From positions 431,723 through 495,722 of the forward strand of contig NZ_JACJST010000002.1 in the NCBI RefSeq assembly GCF_014698305.1: a stretch of 64,000 nucleotides of DNA, in the 5' to 3' direction. Source of the stretch: Anabaena lutea FACHB-196 (GTDB lineage Bacteria; Cyanobacteriota; Cyanobacteriia; Cyanobacteriales; Nostocaceae). How positions within the stretch are numbered: position 1 is the stretch's first letter; each line of letters opens with the position of its first letter. Made by a program: the position numbers and the translations under genes. Positions 52,351 through 62,706 of this stretch are shown in pieces. The notes beneath the pieces are model-generated. The model saw only the letters and a program-made list of their open reading frames with translations. It had not been told where the DNA came from and did not search any database.

Positions 52351-54348
52351 ATGCGACTTTCTTCTGCGGCAATTTTTACATTAGCTACTGTAGCAGCTAG
52401 TAATGTCACTCAGCAAGCAACTGCTGCGCCTACTGCCATCACAAATCAAGAAGAACAAACCAATACAACCACCGATGTGGTGGTAGTACCATTTGTAGAA
52501 GCCGAGCCAACACAATTAGAAACCGTAGCATCTCCAGAAACTACATTTGCTATGGAATTTGCCCCTGAGCGAGTGGTTGTGTCAAAAAGTGCCAGCAATA
52601 TTATTCCTACAGACAATAACTTAGTAGTTACCGCTACTAATGTCCAGATAATTGGAGCTAGTCCCGAATTAGAGCAGATAATTGGCAAAGTTATTAAAAC
52701 CCAAATAGGTGGAGATACTAGCCAAAACCAACTCCAAACAGATGTAACAGCAATTTTAGATACTGGTTTATTTGCCAGTGCCACAGTCAACAGCAGCATT
52801 ACGCCCACAGGCTTGAATGTAGTATATCAAGTCAAACCAATAGTAGTCAGAACTCTGCAACTATCTGGTGCCAAGGTTCTCACCTATAAAGTAGCTTTAG
52901 AAAGTTTTCAATCTCAGATTGGTAAAGATATTAGCCCAGCAGGACTACAACAAACCGTTAAACAAATTAACCAGTGGTATACCGATAATGGTTATACCCT
53001 AGCGAGGGTACTATCGATTCAACCCAACCGCCAAGGTATCCTCACCGTGAATGTAGCTGAAGGTTTGGTAAGTGAGATCAAATTTCGCTTTCTAAACGAA
53101 GAGGGAAAAAACGTTGATAGCAATGGAAACCCAGTCAAGGGCCGTACTAAAGCCGATTTTATCAAACAGCAACTGAAGTTACAACCAGGTAAAGTCTTTC
53201 AAGACAATTTAGCCCAGCAAGATATACAAGCTTTATATAAATTGGGTTTATTTCAAAGCGTCAATGTAGCTTTTGAAGGAGATGCAACCAAACTAGATTT
53301 GATATACGAACTCAAGGAAGTTGGGGCGCGTTCAGTTAATTTGGGCGGCGGTTATAATGCTGATGATGGGCTGTCAGTCATCTTAAGTTACAGAGATCAA
53401 AATATTGGCGGAGTTAATGACACATTGGCAGCCAATGTTGAGATAAATAGACAAGATGTACTGTTTAATACTAATTTCACCAGTCCTTATCGGGCAACTG
53501 ACCCCAATCGCTTAGGTTACAACATCAAAACCTTCCGCCGGCGGGAACTTTCGGATACTTTTGATGATGAAATTAGGCTAGAAAATGACGATAAGGTACG
53601 CGAAGGACGAATTGGCGGTAGTGTGAGTCTTCAGCAGAAAACTGATGGTTGGGACGCTTCTGTAGGACTTAACTACTCTCGTACTACTATCCGCGATCGC
53701 CAAGGTAATATTACCCCAACTGATGCCAATCAAAACCAATTATCATTCAGTGGAACGGGAATTGATGACCTGACTACCGTATCTTTCTCAGCCACTAAAG
53801 ACGAACGAGATAATCCTGTTAAACCTACTCAAGGTTCTATCCTAACTTTCAGCACTGAACAATCTATCCCCATTGGTCATGGTCAAATTACCATGAATCG
53901 TCTTCGGGGCAATTATAGCCAGTATATGCCAGTCAAATTATTTAACAGCAAACAGCCACAAGTATTTGCTTTAAATTTGCAAGCTGGTACTGTAGTTGGT
54001 GATTTACCTCCTTACGAAACCTTCAATTTGGGTGGTTCTAATTCAGTACGCGGCTATGATTCTGGAAAAGTTGGTAGTGGTCGCAGTTATGTGTTAGCTT
54101 CTGCTGAATACCGCTTTCCCATTTTTCCCATTGCTGGGGGTGTACTATTTGCCGACTTTGCTTCCGATTTAGGTTCTGGGGACACGGTTTTAGGAGATCC
54201 AGCGGGTGTACGTGGTAAGCCGGGGAATGGTTTTGGTTATGGTGCAGGAGTGCGGGTTGACTCACCTTTGGGTTTAATTCGGGCTGATTATGGCATTAAT
54301 GACCAAGGAGATAGCCAAGTGCATATTGGACTAGGTCAAAGGTTTTAA
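52351..54348 (+). CDS. Omp85/BamA-family outer membrane protein
   Basis: 665 residues. An N-terminal signal peptide-like segment (~1-25) is followed by a Thr/Val-rich linker and three POTRA-like domains (~90-335; TGLFASATVNSSITPTGLNVVYQV, then ALYKLGLFQSVNVAFEGDATKLDLIYEL). The C-terminal 16-strand barrel contains the GGSNSVRGYDSGKVGSGR motif of loop 6 and ends in Phe. Family members insert or translocate proteins at the outer membrane. The Ser/Thr kinase gene follows on the same strand. Confidence 0.88.
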   Translation: MRLSSAAIFTLATVAASNVTQQATAAPTAITNQEEQTNTTTDVVVVPFVEAEPTQLETVASPETTFAMEFAPERVVVSKSASNIIPTDNNLVVTATNVQIIGASPELEQIIGKVIKTQIGGDTSQNQLQTDVTAILDTGLFASATVNSSITPTGLNVVYQVKPIVVRTLQLSGAKVLTYKVALESFQSQIGKDISPAGLQQTVKQINQWYTDNGYTLARVLSIQPNRQGILTVNVAEGLVSEIKFRFLNEEGKNVDSNGNPVKGRTKADFIKQQLKLQPGKVFQDNLAQQDIQALYKLGLFQSVNVAFEGDATKLDLIYELKEVGARSVNLGGGYNADDGLSVILSYRDQNIGGVNDTLAANVEINRQDVLFNTNFTSPYRATDPNRLGYNIKTFRRRELSDTFDDEIRLENDDKVREGRIGGSVSLQQKTDGWDASVGLNYSRTTIRDRQGNITPTDANQNQLSFSGTGIDDLTTVSFSATKDERDNPVKPTQGSILTFSTEQSIPIGHGQITMNRLRGNYSQYMPVKLFNSKQPQVFALNLQAGTVVGDLPPYETFNLGGSNSVRGYDSGKVGSGRSYVLASAEYRFPIFPIAGGVLFADFASDLGSGDTVLGDPAGVRGKPGNGFGYGAGVRVDSPLGLIRADYGINDQGDSQVHIGLGQRF

Positions 54349-54467
54349 GAACTTTCAACGGGGAACAGACAATTCTCCCCATCTCCCCAATCTTCTTGAA
54401 TGTATGATGAGAAAGACAAAACCGTTTAGGGGAGTGTCAACTGCTCACTTAGGACTCCAGATTCCCG

Positions 54468-56129
54468 ATGTTAACAGGTACAATTTTGCAAGGTGGAAAA
54501 TATACCATTATCCAGGAAATAGGGAAAGGGGGATTTGGTATTACTTTTAAAGCCATGCATCACTACTTGGGTCAAGAGGTAGTGATGAAGACTATTAATG
54601 AACGGTTACGACAACATTCTGATTTTCCCAAATTCGAGCTACAATTCCAAGACGAAGCCAAAAGATTAGCCTCTTGCGTCCATCCCAATATTGTTCGGGT
54701 TAGTGACTTTTTTGTTGAGGATGGGCTACCTTACATGGTGATGGAATATATTCCTGGGGAAAATTTAGGTGAAGCGTTTGTTTTACCAGGAATACCGCTT
54801 TCAGAAGAAATAGCAATTCATTATATCCGCCAAATTGGCGCAGCATTAGAAATAGTACATAAAAATGGTTTGCTGCACCGGGATATTAAACCTGATAATA
54901 TCATCCTCCGCCAAGGAACTCAGGAGGTCGTGCTAATTGATTTTGGCATTGCCAGGGAATTTAATAGCGGTGTTAGGCAAACCCACACAGGTTTAGTTAG
55001 TGAGGGTTATGCACCTATTGAACAGTATTTAACCCAAGCACCTCGTACACCAGCAACGGATGTTTATGGTTTGGCTGCAACTTTGTATGCACTGTTAACA
55101 GGACAAGTTCCTTTACCATCATTATTGCGCGATCGCGAACCAATGCCCTCTCCCCGTGAACTACAACCCCACTTGAGTGCAGCTGTTAATCAAGCTGTCA
55201 TGCGTGGTATGGCGGTTGAGTCCCGTTTTCGTCCTCCCACAGTCGCAGAGTGGCTGCAAATACTACCTGGAAGTGGGTCAGACATAACACAGCAATTACT
55301 AACTCAACCAGCACCGACTATAGATTTATCTACCCAAAAGTTAGAAAATTTGGTAAATAAATCTGCACCTACTATTCTTTCCACACCATCACCAAGTACG
55401 GAAGTCACAGGAATACCAAAAAAAGTAGGAGTATCTAAGGTATTTATCGGGATTGGAGTATTTTTAATTACGGGAACAGCAGCATTTAGTCTCACGAAAA
55501 TGTTACCTCAATCGCAGTCAAAGTTAGCGCCTCAGCCGCTTTCTGAGCAACCTAAGCCAGAAGTTGAAGTTGCTACACCAAAACCTGTGGTTAAGAATAC
55601 ACAGTCACCTGAAAGTAAAGATAATCAAACTGATTCTCGACGTGAATCTGCATCTTTCTCTACTTATGAACGACGTAAGCGCAATCGTCGTGTTTCTCCA
55701 GAACCAACTCCTGATAGTAGTAGCGCTGCTTCCGAATCCTCAACTCAAGAACCTCAAAATAACTATTCCGAATCCTCAACTCAAAAACCTCAAAATAACT
55801 ATTCCGAATCCTCACCTCGTAAAACTAAGCAACGCAGATCTAAACCTGTTGTTACTCCTACACCGTCCCTAAGCGAGAAACTCAGGGAAGCCAAATCATA
55901 TCCTGAAGTTGCTCCCACACAAGCTTCAGAAAATATCCCACCAGTTCCTATTCCCCAAAACGACTCACCCAAACCTGCAAAACCAGACAATTCTGTTGTC
56001 GTACCATCTGCACCACAACCTAAAAATTCTGTAGTTATACCTGAAACACCAAAAGCATCTCAGGGTTCTGATTCTTCTGCGGTGGTAGTACCAACTCAAG
56101 AAACAAATTCTACTTCTTCGGGGAATTAA
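54468..56129 (+). CDS. membrane-anchored Ser/Thr protein kinase
   Basis: 553 residues. The kinase domain (~10-270) has the Gly loop GKGGFG (19-24), Lys41, catalytic HRD (137-139) with HRDIKPDN, and DFG (158-160). A single membrane helix (~325-345) follows. The C-terminal ~200 residues are low-complexity, Pro/Ser/Thr-rich, with three near-repeats of [12 protein letters not shown]. This is an extracytoplasmic tail that may sense the cell wall. The Hanks-type architecture is common in Nostoc-type genomes. Confidence 0.9.
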   Translation: MLTGTILQGGKYTIIQEIGKGGFGITFKAMHHYLGQEVVMKTINERLRQHSDFPKFELQFQDEAKRLASCVHPNIVRVSDFFVEDGLPYMVMEYIPGENLGEAFVLPGIPLSEEIAIHYIRQIGAALEIVHKNGLLHRDIKPDNIILRQGTQEVVLIDFGIAREFNSGVRQTHTGLVSEGYAPIEQYLTQAPRTPATDVYGLAATLYALLTGQVPLPSLLRDREPMPSPRELQPHLSAAVNQAVMRGMAVESRFRPPTVAEWLQILPGSGSDITQQLLTQPAPTIDLSTQKLENLVNKSAPTILSTPSPSTEVTGIPKKVGVSKVFIGIGVFLITGTAAFSLTKMLPQSQSKLAPQPLSEQPKPEVEVATPKPVVKNTQSPESKDNQTDSRRESASFSTYERRKRNRRVSPEPTPDSSSAASESSTQEPQNNYSESSTQKPQNNYSESSPRKTKQRRSKPVVTPTPSLSEKLREAKSYPEVAPTQASENIPPVPIPQNDSPKPAKPDNSVVVPSAPQPKNSVVIPETPKASQGSDSSAVVVPTQETNSTSSGN

Positions 56130-56177
56130 GAATGGGTTGTGTTAAGTTTGGCTGCTGATAATCCATTTTAAAAAAAA

Positions 56178-56528
56178 TTATAAGTCGTCGGGTCCTTGTA
56201 ATTGAGTTCTGACGGACTGTGGTAATAACTGATTGCGATGCCTTCGGCGAGCGTAGCTATCGCTTGGTAATCTATAGTTAGGAAAATTTGTACCGGGAAT
56301 AATATCCCCAACGGCTTTAATGGTGATTGTTTGTTGCTCCTCACTTACACCTGATGGGAAATCAGGGGAAAATAAGGGAATTTCTGTCGCAGCAGCGTCT
56401 GATTGCTGTATTTTTCCAAACTTGATCGTTACTCCTAAACTAATACCTAGACAAAAACAGACACTCAGAAAACTTAAAGCAAATACTTGCGTCTGGTTGC
56501 GATTTGGCATTTTTGACTTCTCACACAC
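56178..56528 (-). CDS. small membrane-anchored protein with in-frame SDR insertion
   Basis: 116 residues. A membrane helix (~12-32) near the N-terminus anchors a short soluble domain with ITIKAVGDIIPGTNFPNYRLPS. The C-terminal part includes SYARRRHRN, the translation of a palindromic repeat at 56235-56263, so the original end may differ. No family was recognised. It converges with the Ser/Thr kinase gene. Confidence 0.6.
   Translation of the reverse strand: MCEKSKMPNRNQTQVFALSFLSVCFCLGISLGVTIKFGKIQQSDAAATEIPLFSPDFPSGVSEEQQTITIKAVGDIIPGTNFPNYRLPSDSYARRRHRNQLLPQSVRTQLQGPDDL
56235..56263. repeat. SDR palindrome in a coding region
   Basis: GCGATGCCTTCGG followed by CGAGCGTAGCTATCGC, with GCGAT/ATCGC arms. 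This unit is a common small dispersed repeat of filamentous cyanobacteria. It lies in frame in the 116-residue gene. Confidence 0.7.
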
Positions 56529-56865
56529 TGAGATTAGTTTAACCCAAAATTGATTCAGTGGTGCTGAGTTTTCACTGCTGAGTCATGATTACTACTCTCT
56601 AGCTTCAGCTACCAAAGTGAAGCTTTTTTATTTTTAATCTCCTACTAGATATAGGAATGGATACAAAATCATGCTCCATTAGCTAGAAGTAAGGACATAT
56701 CTGGATTTCTATAATCTGATCTGATACTAGTTTTTGAGATTAAAAACAGAATTCACAGTATTGCGCTGAAGAGAAAACAGCCCATGAAAACCCATGATTT
56801 TTGGTAATAATCGGGTTTCGAGGCGGACTTATTTCAGCATATCGACAGAAACAGGAGTAAAATTT

Positions 56866-57309
56866 ATGACGATGACAGGATTAGATACTTTTGATGCGAC
56901 TGTACAGAAAACAATTCCTTGGATCAATGAGTTAGGAAAAGAATTGGGTTGGGAAAATAAACACCAAGTTTTCCAAGGGTTGCGAGCGACATTACACGCA
57001 TTGCGGGACCGCTTAACAGTAGAAGAAGCTGCTCATTTAGGAGCGCAGTTACCTATCTTACTAGCGGGATTTTACTACGAAAATTGGCGACCAGGCGCAA
57101 AACAAACCAAGGATCGGACACAGGAAGAATTTTTGAACCATATCCGTCATTACTTCCACAACATTAATCCTGATGTTGATGCTGAATCTTTGGTGCGTGC
57201 GGTATTCAAGATTATGGCTCAACGGGTTTCCCCAGGAGAAATAGAAGATGTTATTAACATGATGCCACCCGCATTGCGAGAACTTTGGCCAGCAACAGTT
57301 CGTAGTTAA
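56866..57309 (+). CDS. DUF2267 domain-containing protein
   Basis: 147 residues from ATG 56866, chosen because AGGAG lies just upstream; the ATG at 56794 adds a poorly conserved 24-residue extension. One DUF2267 domain covers the protein: FDATVQKTIPWINELGKELGW, FQGLRATLHALRDRLTVEEAAHLGAQLPILLAGFYYE, and a second helical repeat VSPGEIEDVINMMPPALRELWP. The function is unknown; the family is often linked to stress. It precedes the convergent tRNA-Ser by ten bases. Confidence 0.88.
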   Translation: MTMTGLDTFDATVQKTIPWINELGKELGWENKHQVFQGLRATLHALRDRLTVEEAAHLGAQLPILLAGFYYENWRPGAKQTKDRTQEEFLNHIRHYFHNINPDVDAESLVRAVFKIMAQRVSPGEIEDVINMMPPALRELWPATVRS

Positions 57310-57318
57310 GAAAATCAA

Positions 57319-57403
57319 CGGAGAGGGGGGGATTCGAACCCCCGTTGAGTTACCCCAAAACGCATTTCGAGTGCGTCACCATCAACCACTCGGACACCTC
57401 TCC
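57319..57403 (-). tRNA. tRNA-Ser (anticodon CGA)
   Basis: Read on the minus strand, a 7-bp acceptor stem (GGAGAGG/CCTCTCC), a D arm, an anticodon stem ACGCA/TGCGT with loop CTCGAAA (anticodon CGA), a long class II variable arm and a TpsiC arm GGGGGTTCGAATCCCCC are all present. Discriminator G, no encoded CCA. It recognises UCG serine codons. Confidence 0.93.
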
Positions 57404-57515
57404 AATTTTTCATTCACCAAATATTAGTGAACAAGGGCAATACTATTTTACGCCATTATATCATAATAGCATCTGGATTCAGGATATTATGGCTACGCTG
57501 CTATCCCCAAACTTC

Positions 57516-59873
57516 TTACAAACCTGAAGATTTGTTTTCTTGTACTTGAACAAACCCTTCAAAGTCACCATTGGGTGTCCATTGAATAGCTCCATCTTTG
57601 CCTGTGAAGAACAATTTTGTGTTTCCTGTATTTAATGCAGACATAGTTTCTCTATCCAGGTTATTAGAAGTAGCGATCGCAACTTGTGGTTTTAGTGCTA
57701 GAACTAAATCCTTCAAAGATTCCGATGGACACCAAAGCACTTGCGGACGAGATAAACCCCCTGTTTTGACTAACTCTGCTATTTGTTGAGACTTGGCACT
57801 GCTTACTAATAACCAATTTTGTCCAAAAATCTGTAATCGTAAAATAGGTAATTTCTCATTGACAAATTGAGCAAGAGTCGAACCAGTATTCACAGTTTCT
57901 CCTAATGTTAAAGGTTGATAAAATCCTTGATGCTTTTGCAGTTTTTGTTGAATTGCTTGAGATTCAATATTATTTTCTAGCCCAGAGGAATAGGCGTAAA
58001 ACTTTTTAATCGGTAAGTTCTGTAGAACTTCTAACCAAGCATCACTTTGATTAGGTAAGAATTTACTCGCGATCGCCCAATCTATGCGATTAATACCCTG
58101 TTGCTGTAGAAACGGTAGAATAGTGAATCTTCCTGTACCTTCATCCCCGCTATTAATTAGAGTGACTTGGCCTCGATCTTGAATGATCAAAACTGGTTCA
58201 GTATCCGTTGTTAATAATGTGATTCGTAATAAATTACTCGCAGAATGCCAAACTGGGATGAGTACTAAAGCCACAGAAATTAAATAAGCAAACCACCATC
58301 TTTTTTGCCACCACCGCACTAACCAAGTAGATATAATTAATCCGTAAACCATCAGCATTTGCCAAGTAGATATACTACCAACTGCAATTGAGCTTCCAGG
58401 TAGATTTGCAAAAAATTCGGCTAGTTGAATTAACCAATGGGTTGGGTAATATAAAAAACTCGCTACAGTACTTCCTAAATCTGGCAAGATTAAACTTACT
58501 AAACCGCTAATCATGCCACCGATACTAATAACAGAAATTAATGGGGTAGTGATGATATTCAATGGCACACTGTAAACTCCTACCACACTAAACACCTGTA
58601 ACAGTAGCGGTAAAGTCCAAATGGTAGCAGCTAAAGGAACAGAAATTAAAGATGCGATCGCAGGTGGTAACCAATCCAATCGTTTAGTGATTGGTGATGC
58701 GGTGACAATTAATCCCAGTGTTGCCAAAAAACTGAGTTGAAAGCCTAAATCCCAAATCCAGAGAGGATTAAATAACAATAATAGTGTAGCTGCCAGTAGC
58801 AATGACCCCAATTGCTGAACTTTCCTATCTAAGGCCAAACCAATCAAGGCTGCAAAACCCATAATTACGGCTCTCAGTACCGCAGCCTGAAACCCTACTA
58901 AACAGAGGAAAATAACTAAACCCAATGAGCCGAGAATAATCTGTGTTCTCTTTTTTGCACGCCTTGTCAGTTGTAAAATTACACCCAAAATTAAGGAAGT
59001 TTGAAACCCAGACGCTGCTAAAGCATGAGCTAACCCCACCTTCACAAATAAATCACGAATATCGTAGGGTAAATCAACAGCTTTATTACCCAAAACCATA
59101 GCACTGACAAGTGGTCCTTCGGGAACACCCAACCAACGAACTTGCGATCGCACAATTTGCTCCCTTAAGAGCCACCAGCCCCATTTTCTCTCTTCATCAA
59201 TGAAATTTATCTGTTTACCAATCAAACCCGCAAAAATACCTTCCTGTTTTAAATATTTCTGAAAGTCAAAAGCACCTGGATTTAATGCTGCTTGCGGTTT
59301 ATATAAAATCCCTGTCACAGCAATTTGTTGAGCAGGGTATAAACCAGTAACCTGAAGTATGGGTACTGTCACATATAATTTACCTGTTACCCCTTTTGGT
59401 GCCTCTGCTGGTCTTGTGGCATTTTTTACTTCATCCATCTGTGTCACTTCCAGCAAAAACTGTCCCCGCTGACTGCGAGTCAAACGGGGATTACTAGCAA
59501 CTTTGCCACGTACAATCACCAATTGTTCTTGATTACTATTATTTTCCCCAGAAACAAACTGACTAATATCCTTAATCCCTGGTTGTGGTATCCGCAATTG
59601 AAAATATAAAGTTGCTAAAACCCCAACTAAGCCAGCTATTAGCCATACGTTAGGATGAGCAACATTTGTCCAACCGTTAGCTACTGACCTGCTTTTGGTC
59701 AGAGCATTTTCTTGTTTAAGGGTAAATTTCCGGGGATTAGCATATATTCTGGGAAATAGAATTGCTCCCACTGCACCCATAACCAACATCCATACACCAC
59801 CCCAAGGAATTGCTGTAAACAGCAAGCCCAAAATATAACTAAGACAAATAATTATTCCACTAGTCTGCATCAT
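57516..59873 (-). CDS. comEC: ComEC/Rec2-family competence protein with degenerate MBL domain
   Basis: 785 residues. An N-terminal membrane helix pair precedes an OB-like soluble domain (~90-225), then the competence core with about ten helices containing GLAHALAASGFQTSLILGVILQL and LQLTRRAKKR. The C-terminal ~240 residues correspond to the metallo-beta-lactamase domain, but the HxHxDH motif is absent: the equivalent segment reads IDWAIASKFLPNQSDAW. ComEC forms the channel for DNA uptake in transformation. The degenerate nuclease-like domain suggests transport without cleavage, or cleavage by another protein. Confidence 0.88.
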   Translation of the reverse strand: MMQTSGIIICLSYILGLLFTAIPWGGVWMLVMGAVGAILFPRIYANPRKFTLKQENALTKSRSVANGWTNVAHPNVWLIAGLVGVLATLYFQLRIPQPGIKDISQFVSGENNSNQEQLVIVRGKVASNPRLTRSQRGQFLLEVTQMDEVKNATRPAEAPKGVTGKLYVTVPILQVTGLYPAQQIAVTGILYKPQAALNPGAFDFQKYLKQEGIFAGLIGKQINFIDEERKWGWWLLREQIVRSQVRWLGVPEGPLVSAMVLGNKAVDLPYDIRDLFVKVGLAHALAASGFQTSLILGVILQLTRRAKKRTQIILGSLGLVIFLCLVGFQAAVLRAVIMGFAALIGLALDRKVQQLGSLLLAATLLLLFNPLWIWDLGFQLSFLATLGLIVTASPITKRLDWLPPAIASLISVPLAATIWTLPLLLQVFSVVGVYSVPLNIITTPLISVISIGGMISGLVSLILPDLGSTVASFLYYPTHWLIQLAEFFANLPGSSIAVGSISTWQMLMVYGLIISTWLVRWWQKRWWFAYLISVALVLIPVWHSASNLLRITLLTTDTEPVLIIQDRGQVTLINSGDEGTGRFTILPFLQQQGINRIDWAIASKFLPNQSDAWLEVLQNLPIKKFYAYSSGLENNIESQAIQQKLQKHQGFYQPLTLGETVNTGSTLAQFVNEKLPILRLQIFGQNWLLVSSAKSQQIAELVKTGGLSRPQVLWCPSESLKDLVLALKPQVAIATSNNLDRETMSALNTGNTKLFFTGKDGAIQWTPNGDFEGFVQVQENKSSGL

Positions 59874-60000
59874 AAAATTTTATTGCCAAAGCACTTAGCA
59901 TTGAAAATACCCGATCAACTTTCCTGTAGAAAAGTTTATAAATACTTAATCTGCTTTTCACACAAATAATTCATCTTTGGTGGCTTTGGCAATAACATCA

Positions 60001-60489
60001 TCACAAAGATATACCCAAATTTAACCCTAATACAGCATGAAGAAACATAATTCCCAGTGCTGTAGTCCCTAAATAAGCGTGAACCGCACGTAAACTGGCT
60101 TTGTTACCAAAAAATCCACTTAGAGAAATTACACCATTAATTAATAGCAGTATCAACACCAGCGAACCAGTCCAAAAGTGAGGACTTTCTAATAGTGGTT
60201 TTCGCTGCATCACCAACGACAAAACCCCACCAATGTATCCACCTGCCAAGAATACAAACAACCAAGGAGCTAACTGACGATGGGCGCTACGGTTTTTAAT
60301 GGCTGCATCTTTATCCTTACCCTCCAGTAACTTACCACGCCAACCTGCCACTCCCACAAAAATCCCCACTACAAAAATCACAATTCCCATCATCACTGGA
60401 TGTCCCCAATGCACAATCAGTTCAGGAACACCCAGTGAACGAAACCAAGCCGCAATTGGTTCTAGCAGTTCACTCAATTTTTCGCTCAT
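60001..60489 (-). CDS. DUF4079 membrane protein
   Basis: 162 residues with four membrane helices and several membrane-embedded His (HWGHPVMMG, HRQLAPW, SPHFWTG, VHAYLGTTALGIMFLHAVLG). This matches DUF4079, a small cyanobacterial family with possible heme-binding His pairs (cytochrome b561-like topology). The function is unknown. The ATG at 60489 is preceded by an AAAGAAGA purine run. Confidence 0.85.
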   Translation of the reverse strand: MSEKLSELLEPIAAWFRSLGVPELIVHWGHPVMMGIVIFVVGIFVGVAGWRGKLLEGKDKDAAIKNRSAHRQLAPWLFVFLAGGYIGGVLSLVMQRKPLLESPHFWTGSLVLILLLINGVISLSGFFGNKASLRAVHAYLGTTALGIMFLHAVLGLNLGISL

Positions 60490-60777
60490 CTTCTTTACTT
60501 TTCTTAAAGTTAACTAAGTTTAACCTAATTATGTCTTAAGTAATTTAATCAGTTTTTAATAAAAATACTTAAATTTTTTCTGTTTTCCTATCTATTACCA
60601 ACAGAAAAAGATTGATTTTGAGTATTTAAGTCGTAATCATTAAGAAAATTAAAACATTTCTCACTTTTTTGACAGTAAGTAATACTATCGTCAATAGTTA
60701 AAAATTAGCAAACAATTAAATACAAAACAGTGTAAAAACCGAACTTAAGCCTATACAGCCGGGGAAAAATATTGCCT

Positions 60778-61044
60778 ATGTTTCAAGATTTGCCAATTAA
60801 GCATCAAGATGATCCTCTGGTTCGGGATATTGATCTGGTCTTTCAGAAACTAATATCGGAAATTGCCTTAGCTTTTGAACAAGTGGTAAAGCAGGACGGG
60901 ATGCGAGCAACCCATTCCTTTTTTGTCAGCAGGTTAAAAACCGTGAATGACCGTATATTTTACAAGTCCAGTTACGAGGAATTTAACCGTCTCTTGAGTG
61001 CAATGAATGAGCTAAAGATTGCACAATATTTTGGGATGAAGTAG
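60778..61044 (+). CDS. small conserved helical protein of unknown function
   Basis: 88 residues from the ATG at 60778; the TTG at 60772 is in frame. It is predicted all-helical and acidic (DLPIKHQDDPLVRDIDLVFQKLISEIALAFEQVV). No family was recognised. It is transcribed in the same direction as the lipoxygenase gene 225 bp downstream; the AT-rich gap between them shows no gene. Confidence 0.55.
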   Translation: MFQDLPIKHQDDPLVRDIDLVFQKLISEIALAFEQVVKQDGMRATHSFFVSRLKTVNDRIFYKSSYEEFNRLLSAMNELKIAQYFGMK

Positions 61045-61268
61045 TTTGCCCATTATGAAATATTCCATTAATTTCAGTTAAGTCAATCATTCCTAATGAA
61101 ATTGCTAAACCACTACAATTCAATTTTTACAATGCTCCCGCAAATTTAGCACTGATATTAGCACAATCTAGCAAAGAAACAGGCTCGATTAATTATATAT
61201 GCTCAGTCATATATTAAATTTTTGCGAATATACGTAACAAACAACAACACAACCCTGCTGAATTAATT

Positions 61269-62645
61269 ATGAGTGCAAACACCAATTCCCCAAGCCCTAA
61301 AGATATCTTTGTCTACTACGGCACACCAGGAAAAGACATAGCGAGATTTGATTTCAATAGCCCGTTACCAGAAAATGTACAGCCTACACTTCATTATGCT
61401 GCGCTGACAAAAATGGTGACGCTTAATCCTCCGTCCGCAACACCACCAACACCTCCTTTATCGGGTATTTACGGCGTGCTTGGTATGATGGGAGCGAATG
61501 TTACTAAATGGATGCCAGCAAACTTAACCAGGTGTCATCCCCATAAATTCAGCAATGAATTTTTCGTAGAGCGTCGCTTAAATGGCTTTAACCCTGGTAA
61601 ACTCAATCGAGTTCAGAGAAAACCTTGGCAATACGTAGTGCGCTACAATTGCGCTGATTATCAAAAAGATCCTGCTGGTATTTTGCCTGATGTCATCGAA
61701 GCTCGATTCATATTGAAAAAAGCTGAATTGCAAGTTCACTCAATTCAGTTTTCTTTAGATGGAATCACATCAACTCACGTTCCTAGTGATGAGAAGTGGG
61801 AATGGTCGAAAAAATTATTCCGCAGTGCTGAGTTTGTCTTCCACGAGATACAGTCCCATTTAGGGCGTACTCATATGAATATGGATCAGTACGCAATGGC
61901 ATTTTATCGGAATATTGTGAATCATCCGATCAAACAACTGATTGAGCCTCATTTGGAAGGGTTGCTCAATATTAACAAACTTGGCGCTGCATTGATTATA
62001 GGAGAGACAGGTTTTATCCCTGAGGCCTCTGTAGTGAAGCCAACAGGAGTAGACGAAATTCTTACAGAGTATGTTAGCCAACTTTCTTACCATTGGAAAC
62101 CCTCGATTCAAGCCTTACCAGATCGAATTGATAACAATCATTTTGACAAAGCTGCTTTGGCGATGTGGAATCTTTTAGAAGAATATGTCAGAAATTTCTT
62201 CCAAAAAAATAAAGCAGCTATCCAAGCTAATTGGTCAGAAATTGAAGGTATGTCCACAGATTTGATAGAACACTCAATTTTAAAACCAGAATTGGGAACT
62301 CTTGCTATTAAGAGCATCGACGATTTGAAGCAATTGTGCGTATATATTATCTATCACTGCACATTCTTCCATTCTTGGGTCAATAATAAGCAGTACGATG
62401 ATGGTGGCGATATTGAATATACAGCTATCGGTCTATGGGATGATAAAAATCCTGCTTATGATCCTTTGAGTGTATTCAAAAAGAATGCCTCTCAAGTTAC
62501 ATTGATGTGGACGCTTTCTCATGTTCTTTATAATCCTGTCATGGAAGTTGGACCTGTGGAATTGAAGGAACTGATTTGGAAGAATCGTAAGAAAATTCAG
62601 CCTGGGATTCCACTGGAATTGATCATGATGAGCATTAACATATAA
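61269..62645 (+). CDS. lipoxygenase-family non-heme iron dioxygenase (mini-LOX)
   Basis: 458 residues, much shorter than plant enzymes (~850) because the N-terminal PLAT domain and part of the catalytic domain are missing. All five iron ligands are readable: His197 and His202 in SHLGRTH, His368 and Asn372 in FHSWVN, and the C-terminal Ile458 carboxylate. HPIKQLIEPHLEGLLNIN is the conserved block after the second His. The enzyme would oxygenate polyunsaturated fatty acids to hydroperoxides. Minimal cyanobacterial lipoxygenases of ~49 kDa are known from Acaryochloris. The substrate and position specificity are not predicted. Confidence 0.87.
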   Translation: MSANTNSPSPKDIFVYYGTPGKDIARFDFNSPLPENVQPTLHYAALTKMVTLNPPSATPPTPPLSGIYGVLGMMGANVTKWMPANLTRCHPHKFSNEFFVERRLNGFNPGKLNRVQRKPWQYVVRYNCADYQKDPAGILPDVIEARFILKKAELQVHSIQFSLDGITSTHVPSDEKWEWSKKLFRSAEFVFHEIQSHLGRTHMNMDQYAMAFYRNIVNHPIKQLIEPHLEGLLNINKLGAALIIGETGFIPEASVVKPTGVDEILTEYVSQLSYHWKPSIQALPDRIDNNHFDKAALAMWNLLEEYVRNFFQKNKAAIQANWSEIEGMSTDLIEHSILKPELGTLAIKSIDDLKQLCVYIIYHCTFFHSWVNNKQYDDGGDIEYTAIGLWDDKNPAYDPLSVFKKNASQVTLMWTLSHVLYNPVMEVGPVELKELIWKNRKKIQPGIPLELIMMSINI

Positions 62646-62706
62646 CAGAAGATAGCCTCAGAGTTTGTGCGTTACCAGTTTAAACCCGGTAACGCTAACA
62701 TTATTT

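Noticed and set aside
54038..54265. 75-codon minus-strand frame within the Omp85 barrel
   Set aside because: Antisense shadow of a well supported gene.
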